From Mucilaginibacter_A sp964251965 (GTDB lineage Bacteria > Bacteroidota > Bacteroidia > Sphingobacteriales > Sphingobacteriaceae), in NCBI GenBank assembly GCA_964251965.1, contig CAXULQ010000001.1:496001-560000 (forward strand): a DNA stretch of 64,000 nt, in the 5' to 3' direction. Position 1 is the first letter of the stretch; each line of letters begins with the position of its first letter. This document shows, in pieces, positions 24,771-34,857 of the stretch. Under the pieces are notes generated by a model, which ran no database searches, had not been told where the DNA came from, and was given only the letters and a program-made list of their open reading frames with translations. A program made the translations under genes and the position numbers.

Positions 24771-26696
24771 ATGATTGCAATTAATGATTTAACTTACGAA
24801 ATCGGTTCCAGGGCGTTATACGATGAAGCCAACTGGCACATTAAACCAGGTGAAAAAATTGGTTTGATCGGTGCCAACGGAACCGGAAAAACGACTTTGC
24901 TGAAACTGATTGTAGGCGATTTAAAAGCTACCTCCGGCACCATTTCAAAATCTAAAGAGCTGACTATCGGTTATTTAAACCAGGATCTGCTTTCTTACGC
25001 TTCCGATAAAAGTATTTTACACGTAGCGATGGAAGCTTTCGACCGGCAGAACCGTTTGCACGACGAAATTGAAGCGTTGCTGAAAAAATTGGAAACAGAT
25101 TATTCGGAAGATGTTTTGCATAAATTGAGCGATAAACAAAGCGAGTTTGAAGCTTTGGATGGTTATAACATCGAATACAAAGCACACGAAATCCTGGCTG
25201 GTTTGGGTTTTAGCGATGCGGATACCGAGCGCAAACTGAGCACTTTTTCCGGAGGCTGGCGGATGCGTGTGATGCTGGCCAAAATCCTGCTGCAGGCCCC
25301 GGATATTTTACTGCTGGATGAGCCGACAAACCACCTGGATTTACCTTCCATCCAATGGCTGGAAGATTATTTGAGAAGTTTTGAAGGTGCGGTGGTAATT
25401 GTTTCGCACGATAGATGGTTTTTGGATAAAGTGATTAACAAAACGGTGGAATCCCGTAAAGGAAAACTGAACGTTTACTCAGGCAATTACTCTTTTTATG
25501 TAGAGGAAAAAGAGCTGCGCGGCGAGATTCAGAAGGGAGAATTTAAAAACCAGCAGGCAAAAATTAAGCAGGAAGAACGTTTGATCGAGCGTTTCCGTGC
25601 CAAAGCTTCCAAAGCAAAAATGGCGCAATCGCGTATCAAAGCGTTGGATAAATTGGAGCGGGTTGAAGATGTGGACGATGATAATCCTTCAGTAAATTTC
25701 AGTTTTAAGTTTTCCCGTCAGTCTGGCCGTCACGTTATCAATATTGAAAACCTGACTAAAAAATATCCTGCAATTGACATTGTTGAAGAAGCGCATGCCA
25801 TCATTGAAAAAGGCGACAAAATTGCTTTGATCGGTGCGAACGGCCGCGGCAAATCTACCGTCCTGCGAATTATTGCCGGTGCCGATGATGATTTTGAAGG
25901 CAAAAGCGAAACCGGCTACAACGTTACCCAAACTTTTTTTGCCCAGCATCAATTAGAAGCATTGCATCTGGAAAGCGAGATTTTACAGGAACTGCAATCC
26001 TTCGCCCCAAAACATAATGAAACGGAATTGCGCTCTATTTTAGGTTCGTTTTTGTTTACCGGTGATGATGTTTTTAAAAAGATCAAGGTACTTTCCGGCG
26101 GAGAAAAATCACGCGTGGCACTGGCAAAAGCTTTGACCGCAGATGCCAATTTTTTGATTTTGGATGAGCCGACCAACCACCTGGATATTGCTTCGGTAAA
26201 TATTTTGATCCAGGCTTTGCAGCAGTATGAAGGTACTTTCATCGCTGTTTCCCACGACCGGTTTTTTCTGGACAACGTGGCCAACAAAATCTGGTTTATT
26301 GAAGACCAGCAGATCAAGGTTTATCCCGGAACGTATGCCGAATACGAAACCTGGCAGGCAAAACGGAAACTGGAAGCCAAATCTGCGCCTGCCGTTTCTC
26401 AACCTAAAAAAGAAGTAAAAAAGGAAACAATTTCGGTTAAACAACCGGTGGAAGATAAATCTAAAACTTTAAAGAAACTAAACCAGGATTTATCCGGAAT
26501 GGAGCAAAAAATTTCCGAATTGGAAAAAAACGTAAAGCAATTAGAAGCTGAGCTAAGCGACGATAAAATCTACAAACAGCAAAATCGTTTGCAGGAAGTG
26601 AACAAAAACCTCAAACAAAAACAGCAGGAATTGAAACAACTACAGGAAAAATGGGAAGTTTTAGCTGATCAGATCCTGGAAATGGAAGAAAGGTAA
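24771..26696 (+). CDS. ABC-F family ATPase
   Basis: A 641-residue soluble protein with two ABC ATPase domains and no membrane part. The first Walker A is GANGTGKTT (34-42) and the first signature FSGGWRMR. The second Walker A is GANGRGKST with signature LSGGEKSR. Both Walker B motifs read LLLDEPTNHLD or LILDEPTNHLD. The linker between the domains (about 240-310) is the basic P-site tRNA-interaction motif. A C-terminal coiled coil resembles Uup/YfmR members. These act on the ribosome, and the exact subfamily is not settled. Confidence 0.93.
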   Translation: MIAINDLTYEIGSRALYDEANWHIKPGEKIGLIGANGTGKTTLLKLIVGDLKATSGTISKSKELTIGYLNQDLLSYASDKSILHVAMEAFDRQNRLHDEIEALLKKLETDYSEDVLHKLSDKQSEFEALDGYNIEYKAHEILAGLGFSDADTERKLSTFSGGWRMRVMLAKILLQAPDILLLDEPTNHLDLPSIQWLEDYLRSFEGAVVIVSHDRWFLDKVINKTVESRKGKLNVYSGNYSFYVEEKELRGEIQKGEFKNQQAKIKQEERLIERFRAKASKAKMAQSRIKALDKLERVEDVDDDNPSVNFSFKFSRQSGRHVINIENLTKKYPAIDIVEEAHAIIEKGDKIALIGANGRGKSTVLRIIAGADDDFEGKSETGYNVTQTFFAQHQLEALHLESEILQELQSFAPKHNETELRSILGSFLFTGDDVFKKIKVLSGGEKSRVALAKALTADANFLILDEPTNHLDIASVNILIQALQQYEGTFIAVSHDRFFLDNVANKIWFIEDQQIKVYPGTYAEYETWQAKRKLEAKSAPAVSQPKKEVKKETISVKQPVEDKSKTLKKLNQDLSGMEQKISELEKNVKQLEAELSDDKIYKQQNRLQEVNKNLKQKQQELKQLQEKWEVLADQILEMEER

Positions 26697-26698
26697 CG

Positions 26699-26712
26699 AT
26701 ACTTCTTTTATC
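26699..26712 (+). repeat. Interspersed 14-mer after the ABC-F gene
   Basis: ATACTTCTTTTATC with flank GGCATAAAATCAGC, starting 3 bases after the stop codon. Confidence 0.75.
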
Positions 26713-26796
26713 GGCATAAAATCAGCAAACAATTTTGGTTTCGCTGCATTTTATTTTTACAGCTTTGTTTCTTAATTTTAAGCAAGAAAATTAATT

Positions 26797-26985
26797 ATGA
26801 ACTTTTCATTTTTTAATACGGCACCAAAATTATTTAGCGATAAATTTATCAAGCTTGCAAAAGAGGGTCATCTCCCCGAAATTACGGAAGCTGTTGATGA
26901 CGAACGCCGGAACAAATCTGGTACGGGAACATCCAAAAACGGCAAAATTACAGTAACCAGGGTTGGCATGTACACGGGCAAATAA
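26797..26985 (+). CDS. Small hypothetical protein
   Basis: A 62-residue basic protein (FNTAPKLFSDKFIKLAKEGH, then RRNKSGTGTSKNGKITVTR) with no signal peptide or membrane segment. No family was recognised. Four bases separate its stop from the next ATG, so it is probably cotranscribed with the following membrane protein gene, which is the best argument that it is real. Confidence 0.55.
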   Translation: MNFSFFNTAPKLFSDKFIKLAKEGHLPEITEAVDDERRNKSGTGTSKNGKITVTRVGMYTGK

Positions 26986-26989
26986 TTGA

Positions 26990-27721
26990 ATGAACTTTGC
27001 CCTGCCAACACTGGTTTTGCTGATTTTGCTGATACCAGGGTTTCTATATCGAAGGTTTTATTACTCAGGGGAATTTTCGAAAGAATACTTTAAGCAAAAC
27101 TTTACCGACCTTATCCTGCCATCGCTTATCCTGAGCGGAATCGTCAATACATTTTGTTACACCATCATCTATTTATTAGGTTATCATTCTGATGCCGTAC
27201 CTGCAATCGCTGTTTTGCTGAGCGGTACAACAGATAGTGTCCGCGTTTCCGATGCCATACAAATATTGTTTTTAAACCTTTATCCCGGCCTGTCTTATTT
27301 TTTGTTTACCGGCATTACCGGCGCGGTAACTGGGCTTTTAAGTAAATACTTTGTTAGGACTTATAAACTTGACCGCAAATACAAGTTGTTTCGTTTTCAA
27401 AATGAATGGCATTATCTTTTTAGCGGGGAGATTTTAGACTTTCCTGACGTTCAGGGAAGTGCCCGTGATGTCGATTTAACATATATAAATGTGTTGGTAA
27501 ACACTTCAGAGGGAAGTGTAATTTATCGTGGTTACCTCTCATCATACATCTTATCAAGTTCTACCGGGATTGACAGGTTGTATTTAACCGATACAAAAAG
27601 GCGCTACCTCAAGGATGATGGACAAAACGAGGAAACAACGTACTACAGAATGCCGGGAGAGTTTTTTGTAATTTTTGCAAGTCAAATTATAAACTTACAC
27701 ATTTCCTATTACACCATCTGA
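26990..27721 (+). CDS. Membrane protein with soluble C-terminal domain, unknown
   Basis: The 243-residue protein has an N-terminal transmembrane helix (about 4-22: LPTLVLLILLIPGFLYRR), two more hydrophobic segments (about 42-62 and 90-115) and a C-terminal soluble beta-rich domain from about 130. The layout resembles small DUF6338-like membrane proteins seen in accessory two-gene units, but the match is not certain. It follows the 62-residue protein gene by four bases. Confidence 0.65.
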   Translation: MNFALPTLVLLILLIPGFLYRRFYYSGEFSKEYFKQNFTDLILPSLILSGIVNTFCYTIIYLLGYHSDAVPAIAVLLSGTTDSVRVSDAIQILFLNLYPGLSYFLFTGITGAVTGLLSKYFVRTYKLDRKYKLFRFQNEWHYLFSGEILDFPDVQGSARDVDLTYINVLVNTSEGSVIYRGYLSSYILSSSTGIDRLYLTDTKRRYLKDDGQNEETTYYRMPGEFFVIFASQIINLHISYYTI

Positions 27722-27745
27722 TAAACCTAAAATTGAAAGAAGCAA

Positions 27746-29002
27746 ATGAAATTAAAAATTCTACTGATACTTCTTTTACTGCATCAAATTTGTGCTGCAC
27801 AAACTCTATATCAAAACCAGGTTTATCAACCCAATATCAAATCGGTAGAATGTTACAACAGTCAGCAGGAAAGTTCTTTTCCAATCATTGGTTTGCGTAC
27901 AAATGATGTTTTAATGCTTAGTTTTGATGATTTAAACGGCGGTACAAAATCTTATAATTACACGATCGAACATTGCGATGCCGATTGGAAACTTTCCAAC
28001 CTTTCGCCTTCAGAATATTTGCAAAGTTTTAGCGAAGACCGGATTATAGATTACCGCTATTCCTTCAACACCAAACAAAAATATACGCATTACCAGTTAA
28101 CGTTGCCCAATTACAATATCGTTCCAAAACTTTCGGGCAATTATTTATTGAAAGTTTATCCCGAAGGAAATCCGCAGGAACCAATTATAACCCGCCAGTT
28201 TTATGTGGTGGACAATAAGGTTGGTTTGGCTGCGGGAATCGTTCCTTCCAATCAAGTTGTAAACCGAACGAGTAACCAGAAAATTAATTTTAGTGTTGAT
28301 GTAAGTACTTTACCGGTAACAAATCCTTATGCCGAAATCCGAGCTTTAATTATGCAAAACGGGCGTTCGGATGTGAGTCAAATGAACACGCGGCCGCAAT
28401 TTATACAAGGCATCATTTTGCAATACACCGATTTCCAAACCAATGATTTTGCCGGAGGAAATGAATTTAGGCGATTTGATCTGCGTTCTTTACTTTCTGG
28501 TGCAGAACATATTAACAAGATTTATCTCGATACAGCCAATACAGTTATGCTGATGACAGACCGGGAACTGAACCAGCAGAATTATAGTTTTCAATACGAT
28601 AACGACGGCAAGTTTTTCATTTTAAATGTTGATGGCCGAGACCCGCGGACGGATGCAGATTATGCTCATGTTTACTTCAACCTTTCTTACAGTCCGCCCA
28701 ATGCAAACAATGCTGTTTTTATCACCGGAAAATTTAACGGTTACCGTTTGGATGAAAGCAGTAAAATGAATTACGATGCGGCAAAAGGCAATTTTTACAC
28801 GGATTTATATTTGAAACAGGGCGTTTATGATTATCATTACGTGTTGAAAAATAATCTGGGGATTGATCAAACCACGGTTGACGGCAGCCATTTTGAAACT
28901 GAAAACGATTACCAGTTTTTGGTTTATTTTAGAAGAGCCGGCAGCCGTTACGAAGAATTAGTTGGTTATCAGTTATTCAATTCTACCAAAAGTTTGCGTT
29001 GA
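27746..29002 (+). CDS. Type IX secretion system plug protein (DUF5103)
   Basis: A 418-residue exported protein with a signal peptide (1-18) matching the DUF5103/T9SS plug family. Landmarks are the N-terminal strand block with SFDDLNGG and YTIEHCDADWKLSNL, and the C-terminal HYVLKNN and FETENDYQFLVYFRR. In Bacteroidota this protein plugs the SprA translocon of the T9SS in its closed state. No other T9SS gene is in the window. A 14-mer repeat copy (27767-27780) encodes part of the signal peptide (ILLLLH). Confidence 0.88.
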   Translation: MKLKILLILLLLHQICAAQTLYQNQVYQPNIKSVECYNSQQESSFPIIGLRTNDVLMLSFDDLNGGTKSYNYTIEHCDADWKLSNLSPSEYLQSFSEDRIIDYRYSFNTKQKYTHYQLTLPNYNIVPKLSGNYLLKVYPEGNPQEPIITRQFYVVDNKVGLAAGIVPSNQVVNRTSNQKINFSVDVSTLPVTNPYAEIRALIMQNGRSDVSQMNTRPQFIQGIILQYTDFQTNDFAGGNEFRRFDLRSLLSGAEHINKIYLDTANTVMLMTDRELNQQNYSFQYDNDGKFFILNVDGRDPRTDADYAHVYFNLSYSPPNANNAVFITGKFNGYRLDESSKMNYDAAKGNFYTDLYLKQGVYDYHYVLKNNLGIDQTTVDGSHFETENDYQFLVYFRRAGSRYEELVGYQLFNSTKSLR

Positions 29003-29018
29003 ATCTTAAAAAAAGTAC

Positions 29019-29032
29019 CCTAAAAGAAGCAC
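29019..29032 (-). repeat. Interspersed 14-mer abutting a start codon
   Basis: CCTAAAAGAAGCAC on plus, directly before the ATG at 29033 of the exonuclease gene. Confidence 0.65.
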
Positions 29033-29740
29033 ATGCTCGAACAGCTGGATTTACAAAACCTGTTAGTTATTGATATAGAAACTGCGCCGCAATACCGCAA
29101 TTATCAGGAATTGCCCAAGCATTTGCAGGATTTGTGGGAACAGAAAACCATCTATCAACGCAAGGAAACTTCCGCAGAAAACTTTTATCAGCGTGCCGGG
29201 ATTTGGGCAGAATTTGGTAAAATCATCTGTATTTCTGCCGGGGTTTTTACTTTGGGAGAAGAAACTTCGCTTCGGATAAAATCTTATTGCTGCGCGGAAG
29301 AAGCAGGTTTGCTGGAAGATTTTGCTGAAATGCTGAAACGCCGGCCGGCCAACCAGATTTTGTGCGCGCACAACGGTAAAGAGTTTGATTTCCCGTATTT
29401 GTGCCGAAGGATGTTGATCAACAAAATAAATATTCCGCCGCAGCTGCAAACTTTCGGTAAAAAACCCTGGGAAACAAACCATCTGGATACGATGGAATTA
29501 TGGAAGTTTGGCGATTATAAAAACTATACGTCGCTGAATCTGCTGGCGGCAATTTTCAACATCCCAACACCGAAAGATGATATAGACGGCAGTATGGTTG
29601 GGCATGTTTACTGGGAAGAAAATGATTCGGAACGCATCAAAACTTACTGCCAAAAAGATGTGGTTACAACGGCGCAATTGCTGCAGCGTTTTCGGGGCGA
29701 AGAATTGATCCCAGAGGAAAACATTACTTATATTGATTAA
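29033..29740 (+). CDS. PolB-like 3'-5' exonuclease domain protein
   Basis: A 235-residue stand-alone DEDD exonuclease related to the proofreading domain of family B polymerases. The first acidic pair is in DIETAP (14 and 16), the middle Asp in AHNGKEFDFPYLCRR, and the last block is YCQKDVVTTAQLLQR with Tyr and Asp spaced as in the DEDDy type. It may act in DNA repair, but the role is unknown. It is followed 3 bases later by the ABC ATPase gene, which starts within the same transcription unit. Confidence 0.85.
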   Translation: MLEQLDLQNLLVIDIETAPQYRNYQELPKHLQDLWEQKTIYQRKETSAENFYQRAGIWAEFGKIICISAGVFTLGEETSLRIKSYCCAEEAGLLEDFAEMLKRRPANQILCAHNGKEFDFPYLCRRMLINKINIPPQLQTFGKKPWETNHLDTMELWKFGDYKNYTSLNLLAAIFNIPTPKDDIDGSMVGHVYWEENDSERIKTYCQKDVVTTAQLLQRFRGEELIPEENITYID

Positions 29741-29743
29741 CGG

Positions 29744-31471
29744 ATGAGTTTAAAAGTTGACTCTTTACAAGTAAGTTTTAACGTTGGAAACACTGATTTT
29801 TATGCCATAAAAGAAGTATCGTTTGAATTACAGCCCGGAAAAGTACTGGGCATTGTCGGCGAATCCGGCTCCGGGAAATCGGTTACTTCGTTGGCAATTA
29901 TGCGTTTGCTGGATGAAGAAAGGGCAAATATAACCGGGAGTATCAGCTTAAATAACAAAGACTTATTAGAATTACCGGAAGCAGAAATGCGCACTTATCG
30001 CGGTAACCGCATCGGCATGATTTTCCAGGAACCGATGACTTCGCTCAACCCGGTTTTAACTTGTGGCTACCAGGTTGCAGAAGCAATTCAGCTTCATTTA
30101 AAAGCGAATAAAAAAGAAGCCAGAAACAAAACGATAGAACTTTTTAAAGAAGTGCAACTGCCACGGCCGGAAGCCATTTTTGAAAGTTATCCGCACCAAA
30201 TTTCGGGCGGACAAAAACAGCGCGTGATGATTGCCATGGCTTTAAGCTGTAACCCGGAAATTTTAATTGCCGATGAACCAACTACGGCTTTAGATGTAAC
30301 CGTACAGAAATCAATTTTAGAGCTTCTTTTACGTATAAAAAATGAGCGCAACAGCAGTTTGATTTTTATTTCGCACGATCTAGGTGTGGTCCGCGAAATT
30401 GCAGATGAAGTAATTGTACTATACAAAGGCAAAATTGTAGAACAGGCTTCAACCGAAACCATCTTCAATTCGCCGCAGCATCCTTACACTAAAGGCTTGC
30501 TGGCTTGCCGTCCTTCGCCAACTTTTCAGCTAAAGAAATTGCCTGTTATTAGTGATTTTTTAAAGGTTGATTTGCACGGAAAAATCCAATCTTCCGGTTT
30601 AACAATTACAGAAATAAGAGAGCGTTATGTTTTAAGCGATGAGGAAAAAAAGTATCGGCAAAAGAAGCTTTACAACCAGGAACCGTTGCTGAAAATTAAA
30701 AATCTGAATACTCCAATCAAAAAAGGTTTTTTTCGGCGTTCCGAAGAAATGATTAAAGCGGTAAACAACATTAGTTTTGAGGTTTTTCCGGGAGAAACAT
30801 TGGGTTTAGTTGGAGAATCCGGCTGTGGCAAAACAACTTTAGGAAGAAGTATCATCCGGCTGATCGAACCAACATCCGGTAAAATCAATTTTAAAGGTGA
30901 AGATATTTTATCGCTTCCATCAAATGAAATGCGGCGGCTGCGCAAAAAAATACAGCTGATTTTTCAGGACCCATACTCTTCCCTCAACCCAAAACTTACT
31001 GTTGGAAATGCAATTTTAGAGCCGATGGAAGTGCATCAGTTGTATGGAAATCCAGTCCGGCGCAAAAAGAAAGTTTTGGAATTATTAGACCGCGTAAACT
31101 TATTGCCCGAACATTTTAACCGTTACCCGCACCAGTTTTCCGGCGGACAGCGGCAAAGGATTGTGATCGCGCGCGCTTTGGCTTTGCAGCCGGAATTTTT
31201 AATTTGTGATGAATCTGTTTCTGCTTTGGATGTTTCGGTGCAGGCGCAGGTTTTAAATTTGCTGAAAGAGTTGCAGCGGGAGTTCAACCTCACTTATATT
31301 TTTATTTCGCATGATCTTTCGGTTGTAAAACACATTGCCGACCGGATGATGGTGATGAACAAAGGTGAAATTATAGAAACCGGCGATCCCGATCAAATTT
31401 ATCATCACCCAAAAGAAGCATATACCCAAAAATTGATCGCTTCAATTCCCGGCACAAACCAGCCGTTTTGA
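29744..31471 (+). CDS. Fused oligopeptide-type ABC transporter ATPase (DppD-DppF-like)
   Basis: A 575-residue protein containing two complete ABC ATPase domains in one chain, of the peptide/nickel/glutathione importer type. Walker A motifs are GESGSGKS and GESGCGKT, signatures ISGGQKQR and FSGGQRQR. The first half ends with the HPYTKGLLACRPSP block that marks the Opp/Dpp C-terminal domain, and the second with PKEAYTQKLIASIPG. No permease or binding protein gene is adjacent, so the other subunits must lie elsewhere. Confidence 0.93.
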   Translation: MSLKVDSLQVSFNVGNTDFYAIKEVSFELQPGKVLGIVGESGSGKSVTSLAIMRLLDEERANITGSISLNNKDLLELPEAEMRTYRGNRIGMIFQEPMTSLNPVLTCGYQVAEAIQLHLKANKKEARNKTIELFKEVQLPRPEAIFESYPHQISGGQKQRVMIAMALSCNPEILIADEPTTALDVTVQKSILELLLRIKNERNSSLIFISHDLGVVREIADEVIVLYKGKIVEQASTETIFNSPQHPYTKGLLACRPSPTFQLKKLPVISDFLKVDLHGKIQSSGLTITEIRERYVLSDEEKKYRQKKLYNQEPLLKIKNLNTPIKKGFFRRSEEMIKAVNNISFEVFPGETLGLVGESGCGKTTLGRSIIRLIEPTSGKINFKGEDILSLPSNEMRRLRKKIQLIFQDPYSSLNPKLTVGNAILEPMEVHQLYGNPVRRKKKVLELLDRVNLLPEHFNRYPHQFSGGQRQRIVIARALALQPEFLICDESVSALDVSVQAQVLNLLKELQREFNLTYIFISHDLSVVKHIADRMMVMNKGEIIETGDPDQIYHHPKEAYTQKLIASIPGTNQPF

Positions 31472-31528
31472 GTTTGCTTCGCCACAAACATTTTATCAGG
31501 CTAAATCCTTGTATCTTTACATCAATTT

Positions 31529-33670
31529 ATGGCATCAAAAAACAAAACCAGCCATTCGGTTAAACAGGTACTTACACAATTGGTATTGCAGGTTTTCGAA
31601 GAAAATGGCAATCAAACATACAATTACAAACAGGTTTCGGCCAAGCTGAACATTTCCGATCCTGATTCCAAAGAAACAATTTTAGAAATTTTGCAGGAAG
31701 AAGCCAAAAAACAGGTGCTAAAAGAAGTATCGCGCGGCAACTTCCAATTAGTAGAATTAAAAACTTTTGTAGAAGGAAAAGTGGATTTAACGGCGGACGG
31801 TTCGGCGTTTATCGTAACCGATGACGAAGCTGAAGCCGATATTTTTGTGGCTCCGCGAAAATTGCGTAATGCGCTGCATGGCGACCGTGTGAAGGTTTAC
31901 GTTTACGGAAAATCATCACGGGGGAAACACAAAGAAGGCGAAGTAATTGAGATTATCCAGCGGGCAAAAATGGAGTTTTCAGGAATTGTTAAACTGAGCG
32001 AACGGTTCGCTTTTTTTATTCCGGACGACCGCAAAATGCTGCGCGATATTTTCATCCCGATCTCCGAATTAAACGGTGCTAAAAACGGCATCAAAGCCAT
32101 TGCAGAAATTGTGGATTGGCCGCCGGAAGCAAAAAACCCGATTGGAAGGATCAAAACCATCCTCGGAAAACAAGGCGAGAACAATACGGAGATGAACGCT
32201 ATTTTGGCGGAATATGGTTTCCCATTATCGTTTCCTGCGGAAGTAGAACAGGAAGCAGACGAGATTAGCGAGGAGATTTCGGAAGAAGAAATCAAGAAAA
32301 GGCGGGATTTTCGGCAGGTAACAACTTTTACCATCGATCCGGTTGATGCCAAAGATTTTGATGATGCGATTTCGTTTCAGTTTTTGGAAAATGGAAATTA
32401 TGAAATTGGTGTACATATTGCCGATGTTTCGCATTACGTAGTTCCCGGAACACCTTTAGATGCTGAAGCTTTTGAGCGTGGAACTTCTGTTTATCTGGTA
32501 GATCGTGTAATCCCAATGTTGCCGGAAAGATTATCTAACGGCGTTTGCTCACTTCGGCCTAAAGAAGAAAAATTATGTTTTTCAGCCGTTTTTGAAATGG
32601 ATGCGGATGCACAAATTATAACCGAATGGTTTGGCAAAACGATAATTTATTCTGACCGCCGGTTTGCTTACGAAGATGTGCAGGAAATTATCGAAGCAAA
32701 AGAAGGTGATTTTGTAAAAGAAATTTTATTGCTGAACGATTTGGCTTATAAACTGCGCGACCGCAAATTCAAAAACGGAGCGATCAGTTTTGAAACGACA
32801 GAAGTAAAATTTAAGCTGGACGAGCAGGGCAAACCTTTGGGCGTTTATGTAAAAGAGCGCAAAGACGCGCACAAACTGATTGAAGATTTTATGTTGCTGG
32901 CCAACCGCCGCGTTGCAGAATTTATCGGTAAAAAAGGTAAAGGAAAAAGCAAACTCACCTTTGTTTACCGTTCGCACGATTCGCCGAAAGAAGACAATTT
33001 AGCTTCTTTTGCGCAGTTTGCTTTGCGTTTTGGATATAAAATCAACATCAATTCTGATAAAGAAACGGCCAAATCGCTCAACCATTTAATGGCGGATGTG
33101 GAAGGGAAAAAAGAGCAGAACGTATTGACGCAGCTGGCAATCCGTTCTATGGCGAAAGCGGTTTATACGACCAAAAAAACAAGTCATTACGGTTTGGCTT
33201 TTGATTTTTATACGCACTTTACTTCGCCGATCCGCCGCTACCCAGATGTGATGGTGCACCGGTTACTGGAACATTACCTAACTGGCGGCAAAGCAGTTGA
33301 TGTAGAAACTTATGAGAAAATGAGCGTTCATTCCTCTCAAATGGAGAAAAAAGCGGCCGATGCCGAGCGTGCTTCTGTGAAATACAAACAGGCAGAATAT
33401 CTTCAAAATCAGATTGGTACTGTTTTTACCGGTATAATTTCGGGCGTTACCGAATGGGGGATGTATGTGGAAATCGAAGAAAATAAGTGCGAAGGCATGA
33501 TTCGGCTGCGCGATATCAGCGATGATTTTTACACGCTGGACGAAAAAAACTATGCCATTATCGGCCAGCGGAAAAAGAAAGTTTACCAACTGGGTGATGA
33601 AGTGCAAATCAAAGTAAAAAGCGTTGACCTGACTAAAAAGCAGATCGATTTTCAATTGGTGCAGCAATAA
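31529..33670 (+). CDS. rnr: Ribonuclease R
   Basis: Processive 3'-5' exoribonuclease that degrades structured RNA. The 713 residues show an N-terminal winged-helix-like part, cold-shock domains (with DGSAFIVTDDE), an RNB catalytic domain with DPVDAKDFDDAIS, and YVVPGTPLDAEAFERGTSVYLVD in part. The C-terminal S1 domain begins around GTVFTGIISGVTEWGMYVE. A 14-mer repeat copy (31717-31730) encodes LKEVS near residue 66. The polyprenyl synthase gene follows 15 bases later. Confidence 0.97.
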   Translation: MASKNKTSHSVKQVLTQLVLQVFEENGNQTYNYKQVSAKLNISDPDSKETILEILQEEAKKQVLKEVSRGNFQLVELKTFVEGKVDLTADGSAFIVTDDEAEADIFVAPRKLRNALHGDRVKVYVYGKSSRGKHKEGEVIEIIQRAKMEFSGIVKLSERFAFFIPDDRKMLRDIFIPISELNGAKNGIKAIAEIVDWPPEAKNPIGRIKTILGKQGENNTEMNAILAEYGFPLSFPAEVEQEADEISEEISEEEIKKRRDFRQVTTFTIDPVDAKDFDDAISFQFLENGNYEIGVHIADVSHYVVPGTPLDAEAFERGTSVYLVDRVIPMLPERLSNGVCSLRPKEEKLCFSAVFEMDADAQIITEWFGKTIIYSDRRFAYEDVQEIIEAKEGDFVKEILLLNDLAYKLRDRKFKNGAISFETTEVKFKLDEQGKPLGVYVKERKDAHKLIEDFMLLANRRVAEFIGKKGKGKSKLTFVYRSHDSPKEDNLASFAQFALRFGYKININSDKETAKSLNHLMADVEGKKEQNVLTQLAIRSMAKAVYTTKKTSHYGLAFDFYTHFTSPIRRYPDVMVHRLLEHYLTGGKAVDVETYEKMSVHSSQMEKKAADAERASVKYKQAEYLQNQIGTVFTGIISGVTEWGMYVEIEENKCEGMIRLRDISDDFYTLDEKNYAIIGQRKKKVYQLGDEVQIKVKSVDLTKKQIDFQLVQQ

Positions 33671-33685
33671 TTTCTATTAAAATTT

Positions 33686-34660
33686 ATGTATTCTATTCAG
33701 CAACTGCAAAATATAATTATTAAAGCTATAGAAGGCAAAACATATCCTGAAGAGCCTGCCGAGTTGTACCAGCCGATGCAGTATATGATGAATTTGGGCG
33801 GAAAACGCCTTCGCCCGTCCTTACTTTTAATGGGTTGCGATGCTTTTGGCGGAGACATTTACCAAGCCATCAATCCGGCCATCGCCATTGAAGTGTTCCA
33901 TAATTTTACGTTGATGCATGATGATATTATGGACAATGCGCCGCTCCGCAGAGGAAAAACGACGGTACATGAAAAGTGGAATTCGAGCGTAGGCATCCTT
34001 TCCGGCGATGCAATGCTGGTGGAAGGCTACAAGCTGATGATGCAGGTAAATGAAAAAGTGTTGCGTCCGGTTCTGGAGATTTTTAACGATACCGCAATTG
34101 CCGTTTGCGAAGGCCAGCAGTTAGATATGAACTTTGAGCAGCTAAAAGAAGTGAAAATTACCGCTTACATTAACATGATCCGTCTAAAAACAGCCGTAGT
34201 TTTGGGTGGGGCTTTAAAAATCGGTGCTTTAATTGCCGGTTCTAATCAGCAAGATGCAGAACTGATTTATGCTTTTGGGGAAGATCTCGGCATTGCTTTC
34301 CAGTTACAGGATGATATTCTGGATGTTTACGGCGATCCGGAAAAGTTTGGCAAACAGGTTGGCGGCGATATCATCTCCAATAAAAAAACTTATTTGCTGA
34401 TTAAAGCACTGGAAACAGCGGATTCTGAACAGTTACAAGAATTAAATTACTGGTTACAACATGCTAATTCTGATGCGGTAAAGAAAGTATCAGCTGTTAA
34501 AAACTTGTTTGATCAAATGGAAATCCGTGAAAAATCTGAACAGGAAATGAACCGCTATGCGCAACGGGCTTTGCAAAGTTTGAAAGATTTGCCTTTGCCC
34601 GAAATCCAAAAAACCCAATTATTTGAGTTTGCGGATATGTTGCTGGTTCGGGAGAATTAG
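33686..34660 (+). CDS. Trans-type polyprenyl diphosphate synthase
   Basis: Makes linear isoprenoid diphosphates from isopentenyl diphosphate. The 324-residue protein has both Asp-rich motifs, DDIMD (79-83) and DDILD (209-213), plus GGKRLRP and PLRRG. The fifth residue before the first motif is a Phe (F74), as in short-chain enzymes, whereas octaprenyl synthases have a small residue there. This suggests a C15-C20 product. Product length is inferred from this position only. Confidence 0.9.
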   Translation: MYSIQQLQNIIIKAIEGKTYPEEPAELYQPMQYMMNLGGKRLRPSLLLMGCDAFGGDIYQAINPAIAIEVFHNFTLMHDDIMDNAPLRRGKTTVHEKWNSSVGILSGDAMLVEGYKLMMQVNEKVLRPVLEIFNDTAIAVCEGQQLDMNFEQLKEVKITAYINMIRLKTAVVLGGALKIGALIAGSNQQDAELIYAFGEDLGIAFQLQDDILDVYGDPEKFGKQVGGDIISNKKTYLLIKALETADSEQLQELNYWLQHANSDAVKKVSAVKNLFDQMEIREKSEQEMNRYAQRALQSLKDLPLPEIQKTQLFEFADMLLVREN

Positions 34661-34857
34661 AAATGTTAGTTATTCTCGCACATGTTTTAAAATCCCTTGA
34701 TTAGTCGTTCAATCAATCTACAATCTGTTTGTTTTATTTTATTAAAAACTGGTTTTAGCATTGTTATTAAACTTTGTTGCTTGGCTTCTACCAGGACGAC
34801 ACCTAATGTTCAGGTCTAATTGTCTTGCTATTCAACGGCCTGTTTGTTCGTCTATGA

